A stretch of 64,000 bases of DNA from Streptomyces halobius (GTDB lineage Bacteria > Actinomycetota > Actinomycetes > Streptomycetales > Streptomycetaceae), in assembly GCF_023277745.1 (NCBI RefSeq), contig NZ_CP086322.1:3968001-4032000 (forward strand), in the 5' to 3' direction. Positions 1 through 9,036 of the stretch are shown here, in pieces. The notes below the pieces were generated by a model. The model was given only the letters and a program-made list of their open reading frames with translations. It was not told the origin of the DNA and did not search any database. The translations under genes and the position numbers were made by a program. Within the stretch, counting starts at the first letter, position 1. Every line of letters starts with the position of its first letter.

Positions 1-84
1 CGGGACTTGGAGACCGCCTACAGCAACTCCACCCGCAGACGGAGAACCCTCGCCCTTCGGGGCGAGGGGAGGAGGTCGACTCAA
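1..84 (+). mobile_element. Right end of an IS200/IS605-like element (edge fragment)
   Basis: Bases 47-55 and 60-68 form a perfect 9-bp hairpin closed by a TTCG tetraloop, followed by a GGAGG run and a GTCGACTCAA tail. This layout (3-prime end of tnpB, hairpin, short tail ending in a TCAA-like tetranucleotide) is what I know of IS605-family right ends in Streptomyces. One frame through bases 3-80 reads ...TENPRPSGRGEEVDS, which resembles TnpB C-terminal tails. The rest of the element lies outside the window, so the call rests on the hairpin and tail only. Confidence 0.45.
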
Positions 85-422
85 GAAGTACACGCCGCAC
101 GGGAGTTGCGCACCCTGAGAGGTCCGAGGTATCGCGTTCGCGTCGACACCGCCCGCTACGGCAAGGTCATCTTCCTCGCCGTCGCCGGCACGAACAACGG
201 ATTCACCAGCGAGGCCAAGGACCACGCCTGGGTCAAGTGGCACTTCACGGGCAGCAGCAAGGACCGCTGGGCCGCCTGAGCCCCGGTGAGAAGTGGACCG
301 GCTACGACTACACGGTCGACGCCGTGCGCTGGAAGAGCCACTGCTGGGCGGCTTCGCCACCACAGCAACGGGGGGACGCACGCGGAGCCCGGCGGAATCA
401 TCCGTCGGGCCCGCGCGCGTGA
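7..422 (+). pseudogene. Disrupted unidentified ORF next to the IS end
   Basis: A 90-codon frame (TTG at 7 to a stop at 277-279) has a protein-like second half: RYGKVIFLAVAGTNNGF, then AKDHAWVKWHF. Just before its stop, a different frame continues with equally protein-like sequence (LSPGEKWTGYDYTVDAVRW) up to about base 345. This suggests one gene interrupted upstream by the IS end and broken by a frameshift near base 270. I do not recognise the family. An intact reading would need a correction near 270 and an upstream start that the IS has replaced. The remaining bases to 506 show no gene. Confidence 0.35.
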
Positions 423-506
423 CGCTGAGGGAGCGTGCGTGACGGTCGGCAGTACGTACGCCGTGCTCAGGCACCGTCGTGCTGCTCAGCGGAACACGCG
501 TGACGC

Positions 507-2087
507 TCAGTGGAAGAAGTGCCGCGTCCCCGTGAGATACATCGTCACCCCGGCCTGCTCAGCGGCCTCGACGACCTGCTCGTCACGGATCGAACCACCC
601 GGCTGCACAATGGCCTTCACACCGGCCGCGATCAGGATCTCCGGGCCGTCGGGGAACGGGAAGAAGGCGTCGGAGGCGGCATAGGCGCCGCGGGCCCGCT
701 CCTCGCCCGCGCGCTGGACGGCCAGCTTGCAGGAGTCCACGCGGTTGACCTGCCCCATGCCGACGCCGACCGAGGCACCGTCCTTGGCGAGCAGGATCGC
801 ATTGGACTTCACCGCACGGCACGCCTTCCAGGCGAAGGCCAGCTCGGCCAGCTCCACGGCGGACAGCGCCTCACCGGTGGCGAGGGTCCAGTTGGCCGGA
901 TCGTCGCCGCCGGCCTGCAGACGGTCGGTCGCCTGGAGGAGCGCCCCGCCGTCGACGGTCTTGACCTCGACCGGGTCCGCCGGGGCTCCCGGGGCGCGCA
1001 GCACCCGGATGTTCTTCTTGCGGGAGAGGATCTCGACCGCGCCGTCCTCGTAGTCGGGCGCCACGATGACCTCGGTGAAGATCTCGGCGACCTGCTCGGC
1101 CATGGCGGCGGAGACCGGGCGGTTGACGGCGATCACGCCGCCGTAAGCCGACACCGGGTCACAGGCGTGCGCCTTGCGGTGCGCCTCGGCGACATCCAGA
1201 CCGACCGCGATACCGCACGGGTTGGCGTGCTTGATGATCGCCACGCAGGGCTCGGTGTGGTCGTACGCGGCACGGCGCGCGGCGTCCGTGTCCGTGTAGT
1301 TGTTGTACGACATCTCCTTGCCGTGCAGCTGCTCGGCCTCGGCGAGGCCGCCCCTGCCGTTGACGTAGAGCGCGGCGCCCTGGTGCGGGTTCTCGCCGTA
1401 GCGCAGCACGTTCTTGCGCTCGTAGGTGGTACCGAGGAAGTCCGGGAGGCCGGAATCGTCGTCGGCGGCACCGTATCCCGTAGCGGAGTCGGCGAACCAG
1501 GAGGCCACGGCCACGTCGTACGCGGCGGTGTGCTGGAACGCCTCGGCGGCCAGCCGCTTACGGGCGACGAGGTCGAAACCGCCGTCGGCGAGCGCCCTGA
1601 GGACATCGTCGTAGCGGGCGGGGTTGACGACGACGGCGACCGACGGGTGGTTCTTGGCGGCGGCGCGGACCATCGACGGGCCGCCGATGTCGATCTGCTC
1701 CACGCACGCGTCGGGGGTGGCGCCGGAGGCGACCGTCTCCCGGAAGGGATACAGATTCACGATCACCAGGTCGAACGGCTCCACGCCCAGGTCGGCGAGC
1801 TGCTTTTCGTGGTCGGGCAGCCGCCGGTCGGCGAGGATGCCGGCGTGGACCCTGGGGTGCAGGGTCTTGACCCGGCCGTCGAGGCACTCCGGGAAGCCGG
1901 TGAGCTCCTCGACCTTGGTGACCGGCACCCCGGCCGCGGCGATCTTCGCGGCCGTCGACCCGGTCGAGACGAGCTGGACACCCGCCGCGTGCAGCCCCTG
2001 CGCCAGCTCCTCCAGCCCGGACTTGTCATAGACGCTGACCAGCGCGCGGCGAATCGGCCGCTTGGTTCCTTCGGCAGTGGCGGTCAC
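507..2087 (-). CDS. purH: Bifunctional AICAR transformylase / IMP cyclohydrolase PurH
   Basis: Catalyses the last two steps of de novo purine synthesis: formylation of AICAR from 10-formyl-THF, then cyclisation to IMP, in the cytosol. The 526-residue length is the family norm. The N-terminal MGS-like cyclohydrolase domain (about residues 12-160) shows STGSTA near 42 and the [13 protein letters not shown] signature near 72. The C-terminal transformylase domain carries the [10 protein letters not shown] and [10 protein letters not shown] motifs, and the protein ends in TGTRHFFH, a typical PurH terminus. Its ATG overlaps the purN stop by 4 bases (ATGA), so the two are translationally coupled and transcribed from the purN side. 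The + strand ORFs across it are GC-rich shadows. Confidence 0.98.
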   Translation of the reverse strand: MTATAEGTKRPIRRALVSVYDKSGLEELAQGLHAAGVQLVSTGSTAAKIAAAGVPVTKVEELTGFPECLDGRVKTLHPRVHAGILADRRLPDHEKQLADLGVEPFDLVIVNLYPFRETVASGATPDACVEQIDIGGPSMVRAAAKNHPSVAVVVNPARYDDVLRALADGGFDLVARKRLAAEAFQHTAAYDVAVASWFADSATGYGAADDDSGLPDFLGTTYERKNVLRYGENPHQGAALYVNGRGGLAEAEQLHGKEMSYNNYTDTDAARRAAYDHTEPCVAIIKHANPCGIAVGLDVAEAHRKAHACDPVSAYGGVIAVNRPVSAAMAEQVAEIFTEVIVAPDYEDGAVEILSRKKNIRVLRAPGAPADPVEVKTVDGGALLQATDRLQAGGDDPANWTLATGEALSAVELAELAFAWKACRAVKSNAILLAKDGASVGVGMGQVNRVDSCKLAVQRAGEERARGAYAASDAFFPFPDGPEILIAAGVKAIVQPGGSIRDEQVVEAAEQAGVTMYLTGTRHFFH

Positions 2088-2761
2088 GAGATACGTACCT
2101 TTCGTCCCTCAATGCGGTAGCCGTGCCGGGCCAGACGCCCCACGACCTCGACGAGCAGCGATCGCTCGACTTCCTTGATGCGCTCATGCAGCGCGGATTC
2201 GTCGTCCTCGTCCCGGACCTCGACCACACCCTGGGCGATGATCGGGCCGGTGTCGACGCCGTCGTCGACGAAGTGGACGGTGCATCCGGTGACCTTCGCG
2301 CCGTACGCGAGCGCGTCGCGCACGCCGTGGGCACCGGGAAAGCTGGGCAGCAGCGCCGGGTGGGTGTTGACGGTCCGGCCGCCGAAGCGGGCGAGGAAAT
2401 CCTTCCCCAGGATCTTCATGAAGCCGGCCGAGACCACCAGATCCGGCGCGTACGCGGCGGTCGCCTCGGTGAGCGCGGCATCCCAGGCGGCCCGGCTCTC
2501 GTAGTCCTTGACCCGGCAGACGAACGTCGGCAGACCGGCCCGCTCGGCACGCTCCAGGCCCGCGATGCCCGCACGGTCGGCGCCGACGGCCACGATCTCG
2601 GCACCGTAGGCCGCCGGCCCTTCCTCGGTGATGGCGTCGAGCAGCGCCTGCAGATTCGTCCCGGAACCGGAGACGAGCACGACGATGCGGGCGGGGGCGG
2701 GTGGGGCCGGGTGGGGCGGCGGGAGCGGATCCGGGTGGGGCGGCGGGAGCGGGGGTGCCAC
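2084..2761 (-). CDS. purN: Phosphoribosylglycinamide formyltransferase PurN
   Basis: Transfers a formyl group from 10-formyl-THF to GAR (third step of purine synthesis). [12 protein letters not shown] near residue 33 is the nucleotide/GAR-binding loop. [15 protein letters not shown] contains the catalytic Asn and His, and [14 protein letters not shown] the conserved Asp-containing segment. The 225 residues exceed the roughly 190-210 usual in the family because the GTG start is followed by a Pro/His-rich extension ([13 protein letters not shown]) encoded by a 24-bp tandem duplication. The first catalytic-domain residue is only about position 25, and no later Met start fits. It is first gene of a purN-purH operon with a 4-base overlap. 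Confidence 0.96.
   Translation of the reverse strand: MAPPLPPPHPDPLPPPHPAPPAPARIVVLVSGSGTNLQALLDAITEEGPAAYGAEIVAVGADRAGIAGLERAERAGLPTFVCRVKDYESRAAWDAALTEATAAYAPDLVVSAGFMKILGKDFLARFGGRTVNTHPALLPSFPGAHGVRDALAYGAKVTGCTVHFVDDGVDTGPIIAQGVVEVRDEDDESALHERIKEVERSLLVEVVGRLARHGYRIEGRKVRIS
2707..2754. repeat. Two tandem 24-bp units inside the purN 5-prime end
   Basis: Unit 1 is 2707-2730 and unit 2 is 2731-2754, nearly identical. In the purN frame they encode the repeated Pro-His-Pro/Pro-Leu-Pro-Pro extension ahead of the formyltransferase fold. In-frame duplication at a non-catalytic N-terminus. Confidence 0.8.
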
Positions 2762-2836
2762 GTCGGGGTCTTTCTCGCGGGTGGGGCTGCCGGTTTGTAC
2801 GGTCGTACGAAGCCATGGGTCGCGTAAATACGGGGA

Positions 2837-2864
2837 ACCCTACGAAGGCGCCGACCGTCAGCAA
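2837..2864 (-). promoter_or_regulatory. Candidate purN-purH promoter
   Basis: Read on the minus strand, TTGCTG (2859-2864) is separated by 16 bp from TAGGGT (2837-2842), an acceptable vegetative sigma-70-type pair. It would give a 5-prime leader of about 70 bases to the purN GTG. Within that leader, 2795-2811 holds an inverted repeat, TTGTAC-GGTC-GTACGAA, a possible operator. The match is by eye only. Confidence 0.3.
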
Positions 2865-3046
2865 CGATACCGGCACACCCGAGCGGCCCCCACGGGACGG
2901 GGGCGAGCGCGGGAGGTAGCGTCGGGCATGAGAACGCATGCAGTTCATGGTGATCGACCGCCTGGCCCACCGGCCGGACGGACGGCCAAGACAAGGGGAA
3001 GACACACTCCAGATGCCGGTCCGACGCCGCCGCGCGGCCCTCCTCC

Positions 3047-3078
3047 CTCCCCCAGCTACCGCTGGGTGGTACCCCCAG
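3047..3078. repeat. Dispersed palindromic repeat, copy 1
   Basis: CTCCCCCAG, spacer, CTGGGTGGTACCCCCAG: the imperfect palindrome that recurs at 18524, 20439, 24233, 29783 and 30320. Here it is intergenic, directly upstream of the gene starting at 3097. Confidence 0.75.
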
Positions 3079-3096
3079 CCCGTGACCGCCCCCGGG

Positions 3097-4038
3097 ATGG
3101 TGCTGCTGGCGCGTGAGCACAGGTCGTCGTCCTCCTCCTCACACTCCCCTTCCCCTGAGTCCGAGGGATCCGGCGGAGCCGGGGAATCGGGCGGGGCCCG
3201 GGAATGGGACGGGGCCCGGGAATCGGCCGGCTCACAGGAACCGAGCGGGCCCCGGGAATCGACCGGCTCACAGGGATCCGGCGGGTCCAAGGGAGCCGAT
3301 GGCGCCGCCTCCCCCGACCCGGACAACCCCTTCGCGCCCCCGCCGGCCGACACCCCCGACCAGGAGTGGCGGCCGCGCCACCCCGCGCCGCACGGCCAGG
3401 GACAGCAAGGCGATCAGGACCAGCCTCCGCAGGACGAGCCCGCCCCGACCTGGGGCAGCCAGTGGAGCAGCCGGCAGCCGCGCCGCCAGAGCGGTGGCTT
3501 CGGCACCCGGCCGAACGGCCGCGGGCAGCAGGGCGGCGGCCAGAATGGTCCCGGCGGACCGGGCGGACCGGGCGGCCTGCGCTGGGACCCGACCGACCCC
3601 GCCCAGCGCCGCGCGCGCTACGCACTGCTCGGCGGCATGTGGTCGTTCTTCTTCGTGCTCTTCAGCCTGCCGGAGATCGCTCTGCTGCTGGGGGCGCTGG
3701 CGATCTACTGGAGCATCAGCTCACTGCGCGCCAAGCCCAATTCCGCGAAGACGACCGCGGAGGCGACAACCGCCGCGATGGAGGGCCGCCCGGCCCCGGG
3801 CCAGAACCCTGACGGCCCGTCCGCCCCGTACTCCACCCGGCCGCAGACCACCGCGGCCATCGCGGGCCTGGTGACGGCCACGCTGGCGCTGATGATGGTG
3901 GCCGCGACGTTCACCCTGCAGATCGTCTACCGCGACTACTTCACCTGCGTGGACGACGCCCTGACCCAACAGGCCAGCAAGTCCTGCGAAAACCTCCTCC
4001 CGAAGCAGCTCCGGCCGCTGCTCGGGACGCAGGATTAG
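3097..4038 (+). CDS. Membrane protein with long disordered N-terminus
   Basis: 313 residues from the ATG at 3097 (a GTG at 3082 is the alternative). Residues 1-165 are low complexity: a Ser run, Gly/Ser/Pro/Glu repeats (SGPRES, GSGGS), then Gln/Gly-rich segments. A hydrophobic segment follows ([35 protein letters not shown], about 172-206) and a second one ([20 protein letters not shown], about 252-271). The C-terminus has two Cys (FTCVDDA...SKSC) that could form an extracytoplasmic disulfide. It resembles DUF4190-like actinobacterial membrane proteins, but no function can be stated. The longer frame starting at 2938 would include a dispersed repeat, so I reject it. Confidence 0.75.
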   Translation: MVLLAREHRSSSSSSHSPSPESEGSGGAGESGGAREWDGARESAGSQEPSGPRESTGSQGSGGSKGADGAASPDPDNPFAPPPADTPDQEWRPRHPAPHGQGQQGDQDQPPQDEPAPTWGSQWSSRQPRRQSGGFGTRPNGRGQQGGGQNGPGGPGGPGGLRWDPTDPAQRRARYALLGGMWSFFFVLFSLPEIALLLGALAIYWSISSLRAKPNSAKTTAEATTAAMEGRPAPGQNPDGPSAPYSTRPQTTAAIAGLVTATLALMMVAATFTLQIVYRDYFTCVDDALTQQASKSCENLLPKQLRPLLGTQD

Positions 4039-4192
4039 GGCAGGGGTAGGTCAGGACAGGGGTAGGGGCGCGCGGAAGTTGGGGCGGCCCCTGGGGCCGA
4101 GGCGTATTCCCGGGAACGGGGACACCACCTCGGGCTGTTCGCACACACGCCCCAGGACCCGACCCATCGGACACGGTCTAGCGTGGATCGCC

Positions 4193-4960
4193 ATGACTTC
4201 CGAGACATCCGAGACGTCCGGCACGGGCACGGCAGTGGAGACGGAACGCGGGCTGGTCTACGGCCCGAGCGGCCAGCGGCTGGACCTCTACCGCCCGGAT
4301 ACCGCGTCCCGTCCGGCGACGACCGTCCTCCTCTGGCACGGCATCGGGCCGGACGAGCGGGATGTCCTGGAGCCGCTGGCGCACACTGCGGCGACGCGCG
4401 GGCTGCTGGTGCTCGTACCGGACTGGCGCTCGGACGCCGCGGACGGCGGCCGGGCACACCTGCTGGAGTCGCTCGCCTTCGCCCGCAAGGAGGCGGGCGG
4501 GCCGGGCGGCGACGAGGAGTCGTGCGTACTGGCCGGGTGGTCCGCGGGGGCCGGGGCCGCGCTGGGGGTCGCACAGCGGCCCGAGATCGCGGAGGGGTGG
4601 CGGCCGAAGGCCGTGGTGGGTGTGGCCGGCCGCTACGACCTCCCGGCGCGTACCACCGGCACCGCCCCGCTTGACGATCTCGCCGCGGGCATGGCCCCGG
4701 CCGTCCCGGTCCACCTCGTCCACGGCAGCCGGGACACGGTCCTGGACCCCCGGCACTCCCGCGACCTGGCGGACGCGCTGCGCGCCACGGGCCGGCCGGT
4801 GACCTTCCAGGAGCCGGACACCGACCACGCAGGTGTGATCATGACCGAGTACGACCCGGCGGCGGACCGCTGCGTCCCGACGACCGCCGAACACGCCGTA
4901 CGGGCGGGCTGGTTGCTGGCCCGGACACTGGCGGTGGCCGGGGCGCGTCCCGAGGTCTGA
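4193..4960 (+). CDS. Alpha/beta hydrolase
   Basis: 255 residues from the ATG at 4193. The catalytic set is visible: oxyanion strand TVLLWHGIG near 45-53, nucleophile elbow GWSAGAG (Ser117), acid in VHGSRDTVLD, and His in TDHAGV. The size and LYRP...WHG opening fit small dienelactone-hydrolase/esterase-like enzymes. The substrate cannot be told. It stands alone on the + strand, 154 bases after the preceding gene and convergent with the DUF6350-type gene. No signal peptide is visible, so it is likely cytosolic. Confidence 0.85.
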   Translation: MTSETSETSGTGTAVETERGLVYGPSGQRLDLYRPDTASRPATTVLLWHGIGPDERDVLEPLAHTAATRGLLVLVPDWRSDAADGGRAHLLESLAFARKEAGGPGGDEESCVLAGWSAGAGAALGVAQRPEIAEGWRPKAVVGVAGRYDLPARTTGTAPLDDLAAGMAPAVPVHLVHGSRDTVLDPRHSRDLADALRATGRPVTFQEPDTDHAGVIMTEYDPAADRCVPTTAEHAVRAGWLLARTLAVAGARPEV

Positions 4961-4970
4961 CCGACGGGGC

Positions 4971-5021
4971 GGACGGCGGGAGTTCGACATTGACGACGGG
5001 GTTGGACGGCGGGAGTTCGAC
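4971..5021. repeat. Direct repeat in the 4961-5048 convergent gap
   Basis: GGACGGCGGGAGTTCGAC occurs at 4971-4988 and 5004-5021, 33 bases apart, between two convergent genes. No clear hairpin terminator is visible here. Confidence 0.7.
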
Positions 5022-5048
5022 GACAGGGCTTGGACAGGACTCGCTCGT

Positions 5049-6776
5049 CTAGGCCGCATCGGTCTCGTCTTTGGCCTCAGCGGCAACGGGAGCGTCCGCC
5101 GTACCGCGAACCTTCGGAGCAGCGGGACCGCGTGTGCCGTCCCCCGGGGCGGGCCTGGCCGACACCGGGGGCCTGGTCGACACCGGGGGCCTGGCGGGCT
5201 TCGGGGGTGGGACGGCGACGGGCGTGGCTGCGGGGTACCTGTCCGAGGCGTGGCGTGCGGCGGCAGGCGTGGTCTCCGGCACCGGTGCACGTGTCGCGGT
5301 CGTGGCGGGCGCCGCGGACGTCGCCGTCTGCGCGCCCGCCGGAGCCACCCGTTTCGGGCGGCGCTGTGGGAACACGAACCGGCTGCCGCGGTCCGTCGAC
5401 GGGCGGTCGGTCCGGGTGGCCGTGCGCAGGCGGCCGGCGCGTAGGGCGAGTGCTGCCGGGATGCCGAGCAGTGCCGTCCAGCCCGTTGCCGCGAGGCCCG
5501 TGAGCCACCAGCTGGGGCCGAAGTCGGCGAGGGCGCCGCTGCCCAGCGCTCCGCCGGAGAGTGCCGCGAGCGCCGCCATCGCCGCGCCGCAGACGGCGGC
5601 CCCCAGGCCGGCCACGGACGCGGTCGCCCGCCATGTGATGGGCTCCTCGGGCGAGCCCGTCGACCGGGCCGCGTACCGGGCGAGCAGGGCCGCCGCGGCC
5701 ACCGGCACGGCGGCCGCGGCCCAGGTGAGGGGTCGTCCCGCGCCCGCGTCCGGCAGCCCGCCGAGCAGCGGGAAGTGCGGCAGCGCCGGGTAGCCGGACG
5801 CGCCCAGCGGTCCGACGGTGCTGCCCGCGCCGACCGTGAAGCCCGGCCCCAGCCCGTACGCGGCGCCCCAGACGGCCGCGTTGGGGAGCAGGGCAAGGCA
5901 GAGGAGCACCACTGTGCACAGGCCCGCCCAGTCCGGTGCGAGCTGGCGCAGATCCCGGTGGACCTCGCCGGCGTGCAGGCCGAGCGCGAGGACGGTGAGC
6001 AGCGCTCCGCAGGCGAGCAGGGTGAGCGTGGCGGCGGTGGCGGCCCGGAGCGCGACGGCGGGCCGGGCGCCGTGGAGCAGATGGCGTGTCCTGTCCTGGA
6101 TGGTGGTCAGCGATCGGTGGAGTGGAGGGGGGAGCAGGTCGGCTGCCGTGTTGCCGAGGATGCGCCAGGTGGTGACGGTCAGCGTCGCGGCGGCGGTGCC
6201 CGTGACGCCCAGCAGGGCGCTGAACGGGGCGGCGGTCACCGGGCCGGTCGACGCGTAGAGCACCGCACCGCCCGCGACCAGCAGATAGCCGGTCAGCACC
6301 GCGCCGAGCAGGGGGCGCGGCCCGGGTCGCGCCGTCACCTCCGCGCCGCTCGCCGCGTCGAGCACGCGTCCGGACCGCGACCCGTGCGCCGCCCCGTCCC
6401 GGTCGTCGGGGCGGACGTCCGCCGTCGCCAGGGTGTGCCGGGCGGCCCGGTGCAGCAGCCAGACGGGGAGCACGGCGAGCAGCATCGGGGTCACGTCGAG
6501 CGGGGCCGCCGTCCCGGAGAGTGTGGCGTTCCGTACGAGGTCGCCGCCGTGCGCGAGCAGCCAGAGGCCGGCGGAGAGATGCAGGGCCGGGGTCGGGTCG
6601 CCGGCCGGGGAGAGCGACGCGACCCAGAGCAGCAGTACGGTGACCGCGAACGCCCCGAGACCGAGGCAGGCGGCCATCACACCGCCGAAGAAGGCGGCGC
6701 CGATCGCGGAGGAGCGCTGCGCGACGGTTCGGCCGTGCGAGGAGAAGGTCGGGCCGCGATCAGTCAGTTGGCTCAC
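5049..6776 (-). CDS. DUF6350-type polytopic membrane protein
   Basis: 575 residues with about ten hydrophobic segments, starting with [20 protein letters not shown] and [11 protein letters not shown] near the N-terminus. This matches the actinobacterial DUF6350 membrane family (annotated by some as PerM-like cell-division proteins), which is typically found next to purN as here. After the last helix (about residue 430) comes a cytosolic or extracellular Pro/Ala/Thr-rich tail ([17 protein letters not shown]), encoded by short tandem repeats at 5155-5200. The start ATG (6774-6776) is the only one giving the full first helix. Biochemical role unknown. Confidence 0.85.
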   Translation of the reverse strand: MSQLTDRGPTFSSHGRTVAQRSSAIGAAFFGGVMAACLGLGAFAVTVLLLWVASLSPAGDPTPALHLSAGLWLLAHGGDLVRNATLSGTAAPLDVTPMLLAVLPVWLLHRAARHTLATADVRPDDRDGAAHGSRSGRVLDAASGAEVTARPGPRPLLGAVLTGYLLVAGGAVLYASTGPVTAAPFSALLGVTGTAAATLTVTTWRILGNTAADLLPPPLHRSLTTIQDRTRHLLHGARPAVALRAATAATLTLLACGALLTVLALGLHAGEVHRDLRQLAPDWAGLCTVVLLCLALLPNAAVWGAAYGLGPGFTVGAGSTVGPLGASGYPALPHFPLLGGLPDAGAGRPLTWAAAAVPVAAAALLARYAARSTGSPEEPITWRATASVAGLGAAVCGAAMAALAALSGGALGSGALADFGPSWWLTGLAATGWTALLGIPAALALRAGRLRTATRTDRPSTDRGSRFVFPQRRPKRVAPAGAQTATSAAPATTATRAPVPETTPAAARHASDRYPAATPVAVPPPKPARPPVSTRPPVSARPAPGDGTRGPAAPKVRGTADAPVAAEAKDETDAA

Positions 6777-6898
6777 GGCGCCATGCTGCCAATAACACCC
6801 GTTTCGTCGATGTATGCATGATTGTCCGACGTGTCGCGCGGTATGTGGTTATTCATGTTTTCACATTGGCCGGAGCCCCTCGCCGTGGAGAGGCGGAC
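6777..6898. promoter_or_regulatory. Divergent promoter region
   Basis: 122 bases separate two divergent starts. It is noticeably AT-richer than the surroundings (GATGTATGCATGATTG, TGTGGTTATTCATG), as expected for overlapping promoters. Individual -35/-10 boxes are not assigned. Confidence 0.4.
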
Positions 6899-7972
6899 AT
6901 GATGCAGGGCAAGCAGCGAATGCGGCGGACACGACGCGAGCAGGGCACGCGGACCGCGCAGGGGGAGGTCCGGACGTCCCGCCATGCCCCCTTGTGCGAC
7001 GTGACGGGGGCGGGCCCGGCGCCCGCTCCGCCTGCCGACTCACCGTCAGGCGCCCTGTCAGAGCCCTCCCGAGCCGCCACCGCCTTCGACGCCCTCTACG
7101 ACGAGCACGCCGCCCCCCTGACCCAGCAGGCGTATCTGCTCACCGGACAGCCCAGGAGCGCGCAGCAGGCCGTTGAGCGCGCGTTCCAACTGGCCTGGCG
7201 GCAGTGGCCGGAGGTGGCGACGGCGCCGAACCCCGCGGCCTGGGTGCGGGCGGCCGCGTACGAGGAGGCGCTGTCGCCGTGGCGCCCGCTGCTCCGCCGG
7301 CGCCGGGCCGCCCAGAAGCCGACTCCCAAGGCTCCCGCGCCGGCGCCCGCCGCGCCCGCGGACCGCGCGTTCCTGGAGACGCTGCTGGCGCTGCCCGTCC
7401 CGTACCGCCGGACGCTGCTGCTGCACGACGGGCTCGGGCTCGGCATCGACGAGACGGCGGCCGAACTGGAGGCGAGCCCGACCGCGGCGGCCCGACGGCT
7501 GGCCCATGCGCGGGAGACGGTCGCGCTGCGCCTGCCCGAACTGGGGCTCGACCGGCAGACGCCGGCCCGGAAGGGCGAGATCCTGCACGCCAGGATTTCC
7601 GCACTGGCCGCCGCGCACCCGGTGGCGCCGCCGCCTCCACGGACCGTACGGACCGACAGCGAGCGCAGCACCCGGTGGACCACCCGCGCGGCATTCGGGC
7701 TGACCGGCCTGGTCGCGGCGACCACCGCGCTCTCGCTGCTCACCGCGCCCAGGAGCCACACCCCGCCGCCGGAGCGGCGCGCCGCGACCGCCCCGGCTTC
7801 GCCGCGCGCCCCCGCCTCCCCCGGCACCCAGGTCGACTACCGCGATCCGGCTTCACCACAGGGCACCAGGGCCCCGACGGGGCGTCACCCGGGCACGCCC
7901 GCCCCGGAGTCCCCGTCCGGACCGCAACCGACCCTGCCCCCGGATGCCAGCCTCACCCCGGCCCTCCCGTGA
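6899..7972 (+). CDS. Sigma-70-like protein with C-terminal membrane anchor
   Basis: 357 residues from ATG 6899, chosen over the longer frame from 6818 because GGAGAGG sits just upstream. Residues 61-123 resemble sigma region 2 (FDALYDEHAAPLTQQAYLL, then AWRQWPEVATAPNPAAWVR). Residues 157-213 resemble region 4 (LLALPVPYRRTLLLHDGLGL, helix-turn-helix ETAAELEASPTAAARRLAHA). A single hydrophobic segment follows (AAFGLTGLVAATTALSLLTA, 264-283) and then a Pro/Ala/Ser-rich tail. The fusion of sigma-like regions to a transmembrane helix suggests a membrane-held regulator rather than a free sigma factor. Whether it directs transcription is unknown. It ends before a strong bidirectional terminator shared with sucD. 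Confidence 0.75.
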   Translation: MMQGKQRMRRTRREQGTRTAQGEVRTSRHAPLCDVTGAGPAPAPPADSPSGALSEPSRAATAFDALYDEHAAPLTQQAYLLTGQPRSAQQAVERAFQLAWRQWPEVATAPNPAAWVRAAAYEEALSPWRPLLRRRRAAQKPTPKAPAPAPAAPADRAFLETLLALPVPYRRTLLLHDGLGLGIDETAAELEASPTAAARRLAHARETVALRLPELGLDRQTPARKGEILHARISALAAAHPVAPPPPRTVRTDSERSTRWTTRAAFGLTGLVAATTALSLLTAPRSHTPPPERRAATAPASPRAPASPGTQVDYRDPASPQGTRAPTGRHPGTPAPESPSGPQPTLPPDASLTPALP

Positions 7973-8052
7973 GCCACCAGTACGCAGCAGCCAGTCGGCA
8001 GCAACCAGTCAGCGGCAGCCGGTGCCCGTATCCAGTCCGCCCCGTATCACGC

Positions 8053-8088
8053 CCGCGGGCCCGTACCCCTCGGGGTACGGGCCCGCGG
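8053..8088. terminator. Bidirectional hairpin terminator
   Basis: A perfect 17-bp inverted repeat (8053-8069 / 8072-8088) with a 2-base centre lies between the convergent sigma-like gene and sucD, 81 bases past one stop and 41 before the other. No T-run, as usual for Streptomyces terminators. Confidence 0.85.
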
Positions 8089-8128
8089 CCGGTTCACCGG
8101 ACGGATCCGGTGGAGCCGGACGGCGTGC

Positions 8129-9013
8129 TCAGCCGTTGAGGATCTCGCGCGCGAGGACGGCGGTCTCCGACGGGGTCTTGCCGACCTTGACGCCGGCGGC
8201 CTCCAGGGCCTCCTTCTTCGCCTGGGCGGTGCCGGAGGAGCCGGAGACGATGGCGCCGGCGTGGCCCATGGTCTTGCCCTCGGGGGCGGTGAAGCCCGCG
8301 ACGTAGCCGACGACCGGCTTGCTGACGTTGGCCTTGATGAAGTCCGCCGCGCGCTCCTCGGCGTCACCGCCGATCTCGCCGATCATCACGATCAGGTCGG
8401 TGTCGGGGTCGTCCTGGAACGCCTTCAGCGCGTCGATGTGCGTGGTGCCGATGACCGGGTCGCCACCGATGCCGACGGCGGAGGAGAAGCCGATGTCACG
8501 CAGCTCGTACATCATCTGGTACGTGAGCGTGCCGGACTTGGAGACCAGGCCGATGCGGCCGGGCTTGGTGATGTCGCCCGGGATGATGCCGGCGTTGGAC
8601 TGACCGGGGGTGATCAGGCCGGGGCAGTTCGGACCGATGATCCGGGTCTTGTTGCCCTTGGCCTTCGCGTACGCCCAGAAGGCGGCGGAGTCGTGCACCG
8701 CGATGCCCTCGGTGATGACGACCGCGAGGGGGATCTCCGCGTCGATGGCCTCGACGACGGCGGCCTTGGCGAAGGCCGGCGGCACGAAGAGGACGGAAAC
8801 GTTGGCGCCGGTCTCCCGCATCGCCTCGGCGACCGAGCCGAGGACGGGGACCTGGGTGCCGTCGAAGTCGACGGACGTGCCGGCCTTGCGCGGGTTCACA
8901 CCGCCGACGATGTTGGTGCCGTCACCGAGCATGAGGCGGGTGTGCTTCATGCCGGTGGCGCCGGTCATGCCCTGGACGATGACCTTGGAGTCCTTGTCGA
9001 GGAAGATAGCCAT
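8129..9013 (-). CDS. sucD: Succinyl-CoA synthetase (ADP/GDP-forming) alpha subunit
   Basis: 294 residues, standard length. Couples succinyl-CoA to succinate conversion with NTP formation in the TCA cycle, as the alpha partner of SucC. The CoA-binding Rossmann region ([13 protein letters not shown] near 13) and [11 protein letters not shown] are visible. The phospho-His is in [18 protein letters not shown] near the C-terminus. [11 protein letters not shown] is the CoA-ligase signature. It follows sucC by 23 bases in the same operon. ATG at 9011-9013. Confidence 0.98.
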   Translation of the reverse strand: MAIFLDKDSKVIVQGMTGATGMKHTRLMLGDGTNIVGGVNPRKAGTSVDFDGTQVPVLGSVAEAMRETGANVSVLFVPPAFAKAAVVEAIDAEIPLAVVITEGIAVHDSAAFWAYAKAKGNKTRIIGPNCPGLITPGQSNAGIIPGDITKPGRIGLVSKSGTLTYQMMYELRDIGFSSAVGIGGDPVIGTTHIDALKAFQDDPDTDLIVMIGEIGGDAEERAADFIKANVSKPVVGYVAGFTAPEGKTMGHAGAIVSGSSGTAQAKKEALEAAGVKVGKTPSETAVLAREILNG

Positions 9014-9036
9014 GGTGTGTCTGTGACCTCGTCCCT

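Larger units (their letters stand above)
2762..3096. other. Intergenic region between purN and the divergent membrane protein gene
   Basis: Holds the candidate purN promoter and inverted repeat (2795-2864). At 3047-3078 it holds a copy of the dispersed palindromic repeat. Open frames through it (for example from ATG 2938) run through the repeat and lack protein character, so I do not extend the downstream gene into it. Confidence 0.5.

Noticed and set aside
510..2120. 536-codon + strand ORF across purH
   Set aside because: Antisense frame kept open by GC-rich codons of purH; no recognisable motif, while purH has full family motifs.
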